DNA of 64,000 bases from Rhizorhabdus dicambivorans (GCF_002355275.1 NZ_CP023449.1:1404001-1468000); one strand, 5' to 3'. Counted from the first letter of the stretch, positions 45,449 to 54,178 are shown. Notes: generated by a model not told the origin, from the letters alone. Numbers and translations: made by a program.

Positions 45449-46888
45449 ATGACGATCGATTTCGATGCTGATTACGAAATGACGATCGACGGCTTGTCAG
45501 CCGAGAAGCGGCTGACATTCAGCGCGATCAATCCGGCCACCGAGGCGGTGATCGCCGAGGTTCCCGAAGCGACCGCCGAGCAACTCGACCGCGCCGTCGC
45601 CGCGGCTCGCCGCGCCTTCCCCGGCTGGAGCGCCACACCGATCGAGCGGCGCCAGGAACTCATAAGCCGGATCGGTGATTGCATTGAGGCTCATGCCGAG
45701 GAGTTCATGCGTCTGCTGACCCGCGAACAGGGCAAGGCGCGGGCAGGGGCGGAATGGGAGATCGGGGGTTCGATCATATGGTGCCGCGAGATCGCCAAAC
45801 AGTCGCTTGCCGTTCATGTCGTGGAGAAGACCAGCGTCCGGTCGGTCGAGACGCGCCGTGTTCCCCTGGGTGTCGTCGGCGCGATTACGCCCTGGAATTT
45901 TCCGGTCCTGCTCGCGATCTGGAAGATCGCACCAGCGCTGGTAGCCGGTAACACCATGGTGCTGAAGCCCTCCCCCCACACGTCTCTCTGTACGCTGAAG
46001 CTGGGTGAGATCTGCCGCGACATCCTCCCTCCGGGTGTGCTGAATGTGGTGTCGGGCGGCAATGATCTCGGCGCTCAACTGACCACGCATCCGGATGTCA
46101 ACAAGATCAGTTTTACGGGTTCGACGGCGACGGGCCGCAAGATCATGGCTGCGGCATCGAGCAACTTGAAACGCATAACGCTCGAACTAGGCGGAAATGA
46201 TCCGGCGATCGTCCTCCCGGACGTGGATGTGAAGGAGACGGCGAAGGCGCTGTTCTGGGCGGCCTTCCAAAACAGCGCCCAGTTCTGCGTTGCCGCCAAG
46301 CGGCTGTATATCCATGAGGACATTTATGATGAGTTGGCAGGCGCGCTTGTCGATTATGCGGCGACGGTCAACGTCGGTGACGGGGCGCACCAGGGTGTCG
46401 ATCTCGGGCCGATCCAGAACGGCATCCAGTTCGAGAAGCTCAAGGCGCTGCTCGCTGATTCCAAGGCAGCCGGCGACCGCTTCCTTACCGGTGGAGAAAT
46501 AGTCGAAGGGCCCGGCTTCTTCGTTCCGATCAGCATTGTCGACAATCCTGCCGAAGACAGCCGCGTCGTCACGGAGGAGGCATTTGGCCCGATCCTTCCG
46601 CTTCTCAAATTCCGTGACATCGACGATGTCATCGCGCGCGCGAACGACACACAATATGGCCTTGCCGCGTCAGTCTGGTCGAAAGATCTGAAGCGGGCTC
46701 GTGCCATAGCGGAACGTCTTGAGGCGGGAACCGTGTGGATCAATGAGGTCCACAGTTTCTCTCCCCACGTCGCTTTCGGCGGGCACAAGCAATCCGGCAT
46801 CGGCATTGAAAATGCCCTTGAGGGTCTGACCGAATATACGAACGCGCAGACGATCATAGCAACGCAACCCGAAGCGGTCTCGGCCTAG
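45449..46888 (+). CDS. NAD(P)-dependent aldehyde dehydrogenase (GeoB-like)
   Basis: A 479-residue aldehyde dehydrogenase. Conserved parts: GAITPWNFPVLLAIWKIAPAL, SFTGSTATGRKI, catalytic Glu in ITLELGGNDP, catalytic Cys in NSAQFCVAAKRLYIHED, and EEAFGPILP. The start codon follows AAGGACAAATC, 10 bases after the ligase gene. As last gene of the operon it likely oxidises the aldehyde from the GeoA-like dehydrogenase to the acid. A paralogue is at 61514. After it come about 100 bases with a weak hairpin and a convergent ligase gene. Confidence 0.9.
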   Translation: MTIDFDADYEMTIDGLSAEKRLTFSAINPATEAVIAEVPEATAEQLDRAVAAARRAFPGWSATPIERRQELISRIGDCIEAHAEEFMRLLTREQGKARAGAEWEIGGSIIWCREIAKQSLAVHVVEKTSVRSVETRRVPLGVVGAITPWNFPVLLAIWKIAPALVAGNTMVLKPSPHTSLCTLKLGEICRDILPPGVLNVVSGGNDLGAQLTTHPDVNKISFTGSTATGRKIMAAASSNLKRITLELGGNDPAIVLPDVDVKETAKALFWAAFQNSAQFCVAAKRLYIHEDIYDELAGALVDYAATVNVGDGAHQGVDLGPIQNGIQFEKLKALLADSKAAGDRFLTGGEIVEGPGFFVPISIVDNPAEDSRVVTEEAFGPILPLLKFRDIDDVIARANDTQYGLAASVWSKDLKRARAIAERLEAGTVWINEVHSFSPHVAFGGHKQSGIGIENALEGLTEYTNAQTIIATQPEAVSA

Positions 46889-46990
46889 TCGTCGAGGCCG
46901 CGGTGCCGGTCGCGGTCGGCGCTATGCGGTGGCCATGCTTATAATCCGGTCGCAAACCGGTGCATCTAGCCTGGCCATTCCGGGCCCTTG

Positions 46991-48592
46991 TCAGCCAGGG
47001 TGTGTCTGCTCGACCAACAAGCGCAAATCCCGCTTCAATATCTTTCCGCTGGCGTTTCGCGGCATGCTGTCCACAAAAATGACGTGCTTAGGAGTCTTGA
47101 AGCTCGCCAGCCGCTTGCGACAATGAGCCCGCACATCGTCCTCGCTCAGAACGCAGCCTGTGCGCGGTACGATGACGGCGGTTACCGCCTCTATCCAGCG
47201 AGGGTCCGGAAGCCCGATCACCGCAGCTTCGGAGACACCGGGCAAGCCGTATAATATTTCCTCTACCTCACGCGATGAAACATTCTCCCCGCCTGTCTTG
47301 ATCATGTCCTTCTTGCGATCGACGATGGTGATGTATCCTTCCGCGTCGATGGTCGCGAGATCGCCGCTATGGAACCACCCTCCAGCAAAAGCATCGGCAG
47401 TGCGTTCGGGGTCGTTCCAATAATGGTTCATCAACTGTGGCGAGCGATATACGACCTCACCGATCTCGCCCGGCATCATATCGTTCATCGCGTCGTCGAC
47501 GACGCGGATCTGGACGTGCAACGCGGCGCGCCCCGCTGAGCCGATCTTGCGATGTTGATCTTCAGGCTGGAGAAGCGTTGCGATGCAAGCGATCTCGGTC
47601 TGGCCGTAGCAATTCCAAAGGCGCAGTTGTGGCTGCCGCGCACTCAGTTCGCGCAGTACCTCAACCGGCATGATGGACGCCCCATAATAGCCGTGAGTTA
47701 GGCTGCCTAGCGCCGTATCCGCGGGGTCATCTTGGCGAAGCAGGTCGATCCAGACAGTCGGTGGACAGAACAAGGAGGTCGCCCGATGCTCACGAATGGC
47801 CGCCAGCAATTGTGAGGGGGCTGGGCCGGGAAGGATGATGTTCGTCGCTCCCACAGCCAGCGCTGGTGCCATGAATCCGTCGAGCTGCGCGCAATGGAAT
47901 ATTGGCAGCGCGTTGATGACGATCGCTTCGCTGCGCCAGTCGCAGCCCGCGATTGCTCCCTGGATTTGCCACAATACCGCTTCGTGGGAGAGCACTGCCC
48001 CCTTAGGATTGGCCTCCGTCCCGCTCGTGTAAAGGATTTGCAGCGGAGTGCGGCCATCGACAATGGGTAAGACTATCGCGTGGTCATGCTCCTGTGCGGT
48101 CAGTTCGCTGAGCGGAGGGAGGTCCGGCTCTTCATCCTGTGCATCCGGCAGACCTCGCACTGATCGAATCCCGGCCAGCGCGGCCGCGGCGGTCGCAACG
48201 TCACTGCATGCAGTATCGCAGAACAGCAAAGATACATCGCTGTTGTTCAGGATGAACGCCATATCCTTTGCAGTGAGCATGAAATTGATCGGTACGAGTA
48301 TCGCGCCGGTACGGGCGACGGCAAAACGCAGGGCGACGAACCAGCGGCTGTTGCGTGCCATTACCGCCACCCGGTCACCTCGTGCGATCCCCAGCGCGAT
48401 CAGGCTGAGGGAGATGCGGTCGGACAGCCTATCCAGCTCGGCGTAGGTCCAATCGCCCCCGCCGCACCGGAGCGCGATCTTTTCAGGGAAGCGCGCGACG
48501 GTCCGCCGCAACATCGCCCCCAAAGACTGTTCGCGGGTTGCCCCGCCCACGAGCGAGCATGTGTCTGCAGTGCTGGTCAAGCTTCCCTCCAA
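46991..48592 (-). CDS. AMP-forming acyl-CoA ligase (second)
   Basis: A 533-residue ANL ligase, clearly different from that at 43888. Signature: LQILYTSGTEANPKGAVLSHEA; LRLWNCYGQTEIACIATLL, GWFHSGDLATIDAEGYITIVDRKKDMIKTGGENVSSREVEE and ASGKILKRDLR. It converges with the aldehyde dehydrogenase gene and diverges from the second ring-cleavage operon. It resembles fatty-acid or aryl-acid CoA ligases; the substrate might be a side chain acid produced in one of the neighbouring pathways. Confidence 0.9.
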   Translation of the reverse strand: MEGSLTSTADTCSLVGGATREQSLGAMLRRTVARFPEKIALRCGGGDWTYAELDRLSDRISLSLIALGIARGDRVAVMARNSRWFVALRFAVARTGAILVPINFMLTAKDMAFILNNSDVSLLFCDTACSDVATAAAALAGIRSVRGLPDAQDEEPDLPPLSELTAQEHDHAIVLPIVDGRTPLQILYTSGTEANPKGAVLSHEAVLWQIQGAIAGCDWRSEAIVINALPIFHCAQLDGFMAPALAVGATNIILPGPAPSQLLAAIREHRATSLFCPPTVWIDLLRQDDPADTALGSLTHGYYGASIMPVEVLRELSARQPQLRLWNCYGQTEIACIATLLQPEDQHRKIGSAGRAALHVQIRVVDDAMNDMMPGEIGEVVYRSPQLMNHYWNDPERTADAFAGGWFHSGDLATIDAEGYITIVDRKKDMIKTGGENVSSREVEEILYGLPGVSEAAVIGLPDPRWIEAVTAVIVPRTGCVLSEDDVRAHCRKRLASFKTPKHVIFVDSMPRNASGKILKRDLRLLVEQTHPG

Positions 48593-48663
48593 CTACGCTG
48601 CCTCGCGACGCGGAAGCAGCATTCCTATAATTCATGTTGACGGACTAATTAATTACACATAAC

Positions 48664-48677
48664 TGTCCCATTGGACA
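48664..48677. promoter_or_regulatory. TGTCC-N4-GGACA palindrome, possible TetR operator
   Basis: TGTCCCATTGGACA lies 24 bases before the GTG start of the RraA-first operon and in the divergent promoter region. A related sequence, TCC-AATC-GGACA, occurs at 54103-54114 upstream of the second TonB receptor. The TetR gene at 53146 lies between both and may bind them. Confidence 0.5.
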
Positions 48678-48700
48678 AAATAAATAAGAAAGGCGACCTT

Positions 48701-49327
48701 GTGATCGAGGAGAGGGAGAGCGCGTTCGGCCAGAACAAAGCGCATGGTTTGTCGAGCGCTTCGCTGCATGAGGCGGCGGGCCGAACCGGCGCTTTGCCCA
48801 GTGCGATCAAGCCGATCGAGCGTGGCATGACGGTTCATGGACCGGCGCTACCGGTGCGCTGCCCGCCAGGCGACAACCTCTGGATTCACCGAGCCATGGC
48901 CCAGGCGCAGCGCGGCGACGTGCTGGTGGTTGACTGTGGCCCGGGCACGGAGTTCGGCTATTGGGGGGAGATCATGGCCACCTCGGCCAAGGCGCTCGGC
49001 ATAGGCGGACTTGTCATCACGGGCGGCGTCAGAGATTTGGTCGCTTTGATAGATATCGGCCTCCCCACCTTCAGCGCCAACATATGCATCCAGGGGACCG
49101 TCAAGGATCCTTTGGGGGACGGTGCGGTCGGCGAGGTTATCCGCATTGGTTCGGTTACGGTGCGGCGCGGTGATCTTGTCGTCGGCGATGCGGATGGCGT
49201 GCTGGTGCTCACGCCCGAGGCAGCTTCGCGTGCCATCCCTATCGCGCGCGATCGCGATGCGCGGGAACTCACCATCCTTGATCGGGTCCGCGCCGGCGCG
49301 CGGACCCTAGACGTCTACGATCTCTAG
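48701..49327 (+). CDS. RraA-family aldolase-like protein 1 (LigK-like)
   Basis: A 208-residue protein from GTG 48701 behind AAGAAAGG; an in-frame TTG at 48671 would lie inside a palindrome and lacks a ribosome binding site. The sequence follows LigK: PPGDNLWIHRAMAQAQ, GYWGEIMATSAKALG, VITGGVRDLVAL with the Arg-Asp pair, FSANICIQGTVKDPLG and VGDADGVLVLTPE. It therefore likely cleaves a 4-hydroxy-2-oxo acid such as 4-carboxy-4-hydroxy-2-oxoadipate. It opens a six-gene operon with a LigJ-like hydratase and LigB-type dioxygenase, consistent with the final aldolase step. Confidence 0.85.
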   Translation: MIEERESAFGQNKAHGLSSASLHEAAGRTGALPSAIKPIERGMTVHGPALPVRCPPGDNLWIHRAMAQAQRGDVLVVDCGPGTEFGYWGEIMATSAKALGIGGLVITGGVRDLVALIDIGLPTFSANICIQGTVKDPLGDGAVGEVIRIGSVTVRRGDLVVGDADGVLVLTPEAASRAIPIARDRDARELTILDRVRAGARTLDVYDL

Positions 49328-49344
49328 CCTGCCGGAGAATCTTC

Positions 49345-50367
49345 ATGATTATCGATGTTCACTCACATCTCTGGGCGCCACCGGAGCTCAATTCCAACGG
49401 CATGAATCTGTTGGGCAGCGATGGCAGCTATTCGGGGATGGAGCCGCGCATTCCCGACGAGCGCTTCGTCGAGCACCTGCAAGTGTTGTTCAAGGCGCTC
49501 GATCTCGTCGGGACCGATTTCCAGATGGTGTCGCCGCGTCCCTTCACCATGCTCCATTCGCGCGGCGCGCGGCTCGTAGACGTGTGGACGCGCTGGACCA
49601 ATAATGCCGTCGCGCAACAGGTTCGCCTCGCGCCCGATCGGTTCATCGGTATGGCGGGCCTTCCACAGGTTCCCGGCGAACCGATCGAGCGGGTGTTCCC
49701 CGAGATGGACCGTTGCATCCGTGAACTCGGTTTCAATTCGGTCCTGATCAATCCTGATCCGTCGGAGGGTCTAGGTGGCGTACCTGCCATGGGCGATCCC
49801 TACTGGTATCCGCTGTACGAGCGTATGTGCGAGTATGACGTGCCCGCGTTGATCCACGCCGCCTCCTGCTGCAACGGCCGCGAAACCTATGCCAATCATT
49901 TCATCACCGAGCATTCGATCGCCCTGCTGTCAATGATCAAGGCAGGAGTGATGCAGCGTTATCCCAAGCTGAAGATCGTCGTCGCCCATGGCGGCGGCTC
50001 GGTCCCCTACCAGGTCGGCCGCTGGCGGGCGGAGCGGGGGTCTTTTCCCGATCTGGGCAAAGGCAGCGTCGAAGGCCGCATGAACCAGCAGGAGGGCACG
50101 TTCGACGACGCGTTGCGCTGCTTCCACTTCGACACCTGCCTGCATTCGCCGCTGTCGGTCGAATTGCTGATCAAGGTCGTCGGCACCGACGCGGTCTGCT
50201 TCGGCACCGAGCGGCTCGGCAGCGGATCCCAGATCAACGATGCAACGGGCCGCTCGTTCGATGACATGAAGCCCGATATCGAAGCGATGGACTTCCTCTC
50301 GAAGGATGATCGCTACAAGATCTTCGAAGGCAATGCGCGCCGTCTCTTTACCGGCCTGCCGGACTGA
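49345..50367 (+). CDS. LigJ-like amidohydrolase (4-oxalomesaconate hydratase type)
   Basis: A 340-residue amidohydrolase-fold protein. IIDVHSHLW gives the HxH metal site; INPDPSEGLGGVPAMGDPYWYPLYERM, LIHAASCCNG, VVAHGGGSVPYQVGRW and VCFGTERLGSG follow. The same blocks are found in LigJ at 35977, including FG-S/T-E instead of the metal-binding Asp motif of ordinary amidohydrolases. It probably hydrates 4-oxalomesaconate or a close relative. It lies 17 bases after the aldolase-like gene and overlaps the dioxygenase gene start by one base. Confidence 0.87.
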   Translation: MIIDVHSHLWAPPELNSNGMNLLGSDGSYSGMEPRIPDERFVEHLQVLFKALDLVGTDFQMVSPRPFTMLHSRGARLVDVWTRWTNNAVAQQVRLAPDRFIGMAGLPQVPGEPIERVFPEMDRCIRELGFNSVLINPDPSEGLGGVPAMGDPYWYPLYERMCEYDVPALIHAASCCNGRETYANHFITEHSIALLSMIKAGVMQRYPKLKIVVAHGGGSVPYQVGRWRAERGSFPDLGKGSVEGRMNQQEGTFDDALRCFHFDTCLHSPLSVELLIKVVGTDAVCFGTERLGSGSQINDATGRSFDDMKPDIEAMDFLSKDDRYKIFEGNARRLFTGLPD

Positions 50368-51377
50368 TGGCGAACATCGTCCTCGGCATCGGCGCCGCGC
50401 ACAGTCCACTTCTCACCATCGACTGGGAAGAGTGGCAGCGCCGCGCCGAGGCGGATTATGAAAATCCGGAGCTCAACATGTCGGATGGCCGCTGCCTGAG
50501 CTATGCGCAGCTCGCGAGCGAAAATGGCGAGCCCTATGCGGCATTGGCGACATCCGAGCAGTTCGAGCAATCCGCATTCCGCTCGCAGGCCAATCTCGAC
50601 CGGCTGGCCGATGCGCTCGAGGCGGCCGATCCGGATGTCGTGCTGGTCATCGGGGATGATCAGGGCGAACTGTTCTCGCTCGCCAACATGCCGGCCATGT
50701 CGATCTATTATGGCGACGAGATCCTGACCAACGATGTCTGGGGCAGGCCGGACAAGCCCGCCTGGATGAGCGCAATGGCGAAGGGTTATGCGATGGATCG
50801 CGTCCATCATTTTCCCGCGGCGCCCGCCCTGGCCGGGAAGGTCATCGCGGGGCTGATCGAGCGCCATGTCGATGTCAGTGCGGCGGCCCTCGTCGATGAT
50901 CCAGTCGAGGCCGGTTTCGGGCACGCATTCGGCTTCATCGCAGAGCGGCTGATGCGCGGGCGAGCCGTTCCGATCCTGCCGGTTCTTCTCAACACCTATT
51001 TCCCGCCCAACGTCATGCGGCCCTGCCGGGCCTATCATGTCGGCCAGATGCTGCGCGAAGCGATCGAGCAGGCGGATGACGACTTGCGGGTCGCTGTGGT
51101 GGCGTCGGGCGGCCTCAGCCATTTCGTCGTCGACGAGGCACTGGACCGACTGGTCCTCGCGGGGCTTCGGCCGGGCCAGGAGGAATTGCTGTGCACCATC
51201 CCACCGGAGGCACTGCGGTCCGGTTCTTCGGAAATCCTCAACTGGATCATGACCGCCGGTGCCGTTGGTCATCTCCCATTGTCCTGGGCCGATTACGAAC
51301 CCGTCCGCCGTACCCCCGCCGGTACGGGCGTAGGCCTGGCCTTTGCCTGCTGGGGCGCCGTTTCAAAGGAGAGATAA
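50367..51377 (+). CDS. Class III extradiol dioxygenase, gallate/methylgallate type (LigB family)
   Basis: A 336-residue LigB-family protein. His12 in GAAHSPLL corresponds to LigB His12, VVASGGLSHFVVDE to the catalytic His region, and GSSEILNW to the Glu ligand. At the place of LigB YNDHA it reads VIGDDQGEL (Asp97-Asp98-Gln99), so the second iron His is not at the usual spot. Lengths and the N-terminal RAEADYENPELNMSDGR segment resemble the group with 3-O-methylgallate dioxygenase DesZ. No small LigA-type subunit is present. Together with LigJ- and LigK-like neighbours this suggests cleavage of a trihydroxylated or methoxylated ring. Confidence 0.82.
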   Translation: MANIVLGIGAAHSPLLTIDWEEWQRRAEADYENPELNMSDGRCLSYAQLASENGEPYAALATSEQFEQSAFRSQANLDRLADALEAADPDVVLVIGDDQGELFSLANMPAMSIYYGDEILTNDVWGRPDKPAWMSAMAKGYAMDRVHHFPAAPALAGKVIAGLIERHVDVSAAALVDDPVEAGFGHAFGFIAERLMRGRAVPILPVLLNTYFPPNVMRPCRAYHVGQMLREAIEQADDDLRVAVVASGGLSHFVVDEALDRLVLAGLRPGQEELLCTIPPEALRSGSSEILNWIMTAGAVGHLPLSWADYEPVRRTPAGTGVGLAFACWGAVSKER

Positions 51378-51772
51378 TGTCCCGTACAAGCATTCGCGTC
51401 GATGGTTTCGATCACGGCGCCCAACCCATTCCCGTGGCCAGCCGCAAGGGTTCTCTCATCGCGACTGGCGGCATATACGGCCTCGATCCCGAGACCGGCA
51501 CCCTGCCTGATGATGTCGCCGCGCAGACCCGGCTCATGTTTTGGCAACTTGAGCGAGTGCTGTCCGCCGCCGGCGCCGGGTTTGATGACGTGGTACGCAT
51601 GACGGTTTACGCCAAGGTTCCCGAAGCGCGCGCTCATGTGAACGAACATTGGCTCAAGGCCTTTCCCGATCCCGCGTCACGGCCGGCGAGGCATACGCTG
51701 GCCTATGATGGCCTCCCGGCCAATATGCTCGTTCAATGCGATGTGATCGCGATGGTGGATGGTCATGACTGA
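51377..51772 (+). CDS. RidA/YjgF family protein
   Basis: A 131-residue Rid protein. HGAQPIPVASRKGSLIATGGIYGLDPETGTLPDDVAAQTRLMFWQLERVLSAAGAGFDDVVRMTVYA and the C-terminal LPANMLVQCDVIAMV show the trimeric RidA fold. Canonical RidA hydrolyses enamine/imine intermediates; this member lacks the usual Arg-centred QC end in exact form and may act on another enol or imine. ATG 51377 overlaps the previous stop. In this operon it could process an unstable enol product of ring cleavage, for example as tautomerase, replacing the missing LigU-type enzyme. That is speculation. Confidence 0.85.
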   Translation: MSRTSIRVDGFDHGAQPIPVASRKGSLIATGGIYGLDPETGTLPDDVAAQTRLMFWQLERVLSAAGAGFDDVVRMTVYAKVPEARAHVNEHWLKAFPDPASRPARHTLAYDGLPANMLVQCDVIAMVDGHD

Positions 51773-52433
51773 GCAGGAGATAGCGGCGCGGCTCGCGGCC
51801 TATGACAGTTGTACGATCTCCGATGCGCTCGATCAGCTCGGTTTGCCCGGAGCCGTGATCGGCTTGCAGCCCATGACTATGCCCGGCCAGCGCATCGCCG
51901 GGCGCGCGATGACTGTAAAGCTGGGGCCGCCGCGCGATGGCCTGCCGAAGCGTCACCTAGGTGCTGGTGCGATCATGGCCGCTGCGGTAGGCGATGTGAT
52001 CGTGGTTGAGCATGGTCGCAGCGACGTATCCGGATGGGGTGGCCTGCTCAGCCGCGGCGCGGTGCGCAAGGGCATCGCGGCGGTGATTGTCGACGGGGGA
52101 TGTCGCGACGTCGACGAGAGCCGCGACCTGGGCCTGCCGGTCTTTGCGCGCGCTGCCGTGCCGATCACCGCGCGGGGGCGTATCGCCGAACATGACTTTG
52201 CCTGTGCGGTCACCATCGGTGGTGTGACCGTGCAGCCCGGCGACTTTTTGGTCGCCGATGGGAGCGGGGTGGTCTTCGTAGCGATGGGCGATGTCGAACA
52301 GGTGCTGGCAGCCGCATCTCGGATTGCCGCGCGCGAAGCGCTGATGGCCCGCGATATCGATGCGGGCGAGCCGATCGGCGACGTCATGGGTGCCGACTAT
52401 GAAGACATGCTCAAGATGGAGACATCACGATGA
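51759..52433 (+). CDS. RraA-family protein 2
   Basis: A 224-residue RraA-fold protein: SCTISDALDQLGLPG, MPGQRIAGRAMTVKLGP, GWGGLLSRGAVRKGIAAVIVDGGCRDVDESRDLGLPVFARA with the active-site Arg-Asp, and VADGSGVVFV. Start ATG 51759 or 51765; both overlap the RidA stop. It differs clearly from the LigK-like protein 1 of the same operon. RraA-fold enzymes include aldolases for 4-hydroxy-4-methyl-2-oxoglutarate and oxaloacetate decarboxylases, so one of these activities is likely. Confidence 0.85.
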   Translation: MVMTEQEIAARLAAYDSCTISDALDQLGLPGAVIGLQPMTMPGQRIAGRAMTVKLGPPRDGLPKRHLGAGAIMAAAVGDVIVVEHGRSDVSGWGGLLSRGAVRKGIAAVIVDGGCRDVDESRDLGLPVFARAAVPITARGRIAEHDFACAVTIGGVTVQPGDFLVADGSGVVFVAMGDVEQVLAAASRIAAREALMARDIDAGEPIGDVMGADYEDMLKMETSR

Positions 52434-53086
52434 CGCGCACCGATCTGGCTGAACAGCTGCTCGCGCTGGGAGTAACCGCGCTGTCTGATGCGCTCGACCG
52501 GCTCGGTATCGACGGTCAGGCCTGTGGGATTATGCCGGTCGTCCGAACCATGCGTTTTGCAGGACCGGCCTTCACTATCCGCATGGTTCCGGTCGGCCTC
52601 AGTGGTGGCGTGGTGGGGGATTATATTGACGAGGTCGAGCCCGGCGCCGTGGTGGTGATTGATAATCAGGGTATCATGAACCAGACAGTGTGGGGCGACA
52701 TCCTGACCCTGGTTGCGCACACCAAGGGTGTGGCCGGTACGGTAATCGATGGCGTCTGCCGGGACAGCGACCGGTGCGTGGAACTCGATTATCCGGTTTT
52801 TGCTCGCGGCAACACGATGCGCACCGGCAAGGATCGCACTACAGCCGACGCCTATGGCGTGCCGGTCCAGATTGCCGGGATTCGTATCAACGCTGGTGAC
52901 TGGTTGGTCGGCGACGCCGACGGTGTCGTTGCCATACCGTTCGACCGAATTGCGGAGGTGGTGTCGGTTGCGCAGGACATCGAGGCTGCCGAAGATCGCA
53001 TTCGTCAAGCCGTGCTCGGTGGAATGCGGCTTGACGATGCGCGCCGGCAGGCCGGCTATCACGCCCTTCAGACCCGACGTGAGTAA
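52430..53086 (+). CDS. RraA-family protein 3
   Basis: A 218-residue RraA-fold protein overlapping its predecessor by four bases (ATGA). VTALSDALDRLGIDGQACGI, AGPAFTIRMVPVG, VVIDNQGIMNQTVWGDILTLVAHTKGVAGTVIDGVCRDSDRC and VGDADGVVAIP give the conserved pattern with Arg-Asp. It is the last gene of the operon. Three RraA-type proteins in one operon is unusual. They may handle different intermediates or form a mixed hexamer. Confidence 0.85.
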   Translation: MTRTDLAEQLLALGVTALSDALDRLGIDGQACGIMPVVRTMRFAGPAFTIRMVPVGLSGGVVGDYIDEVEPGAVVVIDNQGIMNQTVWGDILTLVAHTKGVAGTVIDGVCRDSDRCVELDYPVFARGNTMRTGKDRTTADAYGVPVQIAGIRINAGDWLVGDADGVVAIPFDRIAEVVSVAQDIEAAEDRIRQAVLGGMRLDDARRQAGYHALQTRRE

Positions 53087-53145
53087 TAGAAGGCGGCGGC
53101 CATGTTGCGCTGGCGGCCGATCAGCATGGCTGATAGAGGACGTTT

Positions 53146-53853
53146 ATGTCGACCGACGCGATCGAAAGCGAAGCTCCTAAAAAGACCCGCCGGCCCCAGC
53201 AGCGTGCCGAAGATACGCGGGAGCGCATCCTTGGCGCAGCCATTCACCAGTTCGCGTCAGGTGGCTTTGACGGCGTGACAACCCGCGCGGTTGCAGAGGC
53301 GGCGGGGGTTCGACACGCGCTCGTCACATATCATTTCCAGGGGAAGGACGGATTGTGGCGCGCGGCCCTCGATCGCACCGTTCGCAGTTTCGTCGAGCGG
53401 CAACGCGTTCGCTGCGAAGGGCTTCGCGGTGTGGACGATGCTCAGAAGCTGCGAATATTGCTTGAGGAGTTCATCCGGTATTCGGCGGATAACACCGATC
53501 TCCACCGCCTGATGACCTATGCTGCTAAAGGCGTGAGTCCGCAATTGGAGGAAATGGTAAGCGGCTATTTGCATGATTATTTCATCATGATCGCCGACCT
53601 GATTCTCAAGGCTCAGAAGGCCGGCGCTTTCGTACCCGGCGATCCGAATCATCTCCATTATCTCTTCATTGGTGCCACGACCCGCATCTTCATGCAGTCT
53701 TCCGAGGTTGAACGGATCATTGGTTGCTCGCCGCTGTCGGAGGCGTTTGTCGACCAGCATGTCCAACAATGTTTGGCGCTATTCTTCCGACATCCGGGAG
53801 AAATTGTAGCCGCGAAAGGCACAGGGCGAGCGGGGAAAACCAAGCGGCCCTGA
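53146..53853 (+). CDS. TetR family regulator (second)
   Basis: A 235-residue regulator. HTH: RAEDTRERILGAAIHQFASGGFDGVTTRAVAEAAGVRHALVTYHFQGKDGLWRAAL. The C-terminal domain resembles that of TetR proteins with a C-terminal domain like CecR/YbiH (ISADNTDLHRLMTYAAKG-type region). It follows the second ring-cleavage operon after 59 bases and precedes the second TonB receptor, both of which carry a TGTCC/GGACA-type sequence upstream. It likely regulates them. A TGGCA-N2-TGCCA repeat at 53868-53879 follows its stop. Confidence 0.87.
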   Translation: MSTDAIESEAPKKTRRPQQRAEDTRERILGAAIHQFASGGFDGVTTRAVAEAAGVRHALVTYHFQGKDGLWRAALDRTVRSFVERQRVRCEGLRGVDDAQKLRILLEEFIRYSADNTDLHRLMTYAAKGVSPQLEEMVSGYLHDYFIMIADLILKAQKAGAFVPGDPNHLHYLFIGATTRIFMQSSEVERIIGCSPLSEAFVDQHVQQCLALFFRHPGEIVAAKGTGRAGKTKRP

Positions 53854-54178
53854 ACCAATTCGTTGCGTGGCAAGTGCCATCACTCGGCATTGAATATTGA
53901 CCACCCTCACGATGCGACGCGTGCTAACGCCGTGAGATATCCAGCCGCATAACATCCGCTTCGTCGAAGGGCCGGGTGAAAACGGGCCCGCATATCTGGA
54001 GCGAGGCGCTGGGCGAACCATACCCCGTGAACAGGTGCGGTGCGCGAATGTCGCGCGCAGCGACCGCTTCGCGTCAGCGAGACATCAGCGACAAAAAAAC
54101 AATCCAATCGGACAATTTTACGTTGCAATATGGGATGTCGTGGATAATATAGTCGCAAATCAAGCAGAGGGGAGGGTT
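53854..54178. promoter_or_regulatory. Upstream region of the second TonB receptor
   Basis: A 325-base gap. It includes a TGGCA-N2-TGCCA repeat (53868-53879) and, at 54103-54114, TCC-AATC-GGACA, similar to the palindrome at 48664. A strong ribosome binding site, GGGGAGGG, precedes the receptor start. No small gene is credible here. Confidence 0.45.

Noticed and set aside
46946-46960. Terminator between the convergent ALDH and ligase genes
   Set aside because: CCGGT-N5-ACCGG is a short stem without a T-run; too weak to call.
48671-49327. TTG 48671 as start of the first RraA gene
   Set aside because: It has no ribosome binding site and lies inside the TGTCC-N4-GGACA palindrome; GTG 48701 has AAGAAAGG at good spacing.
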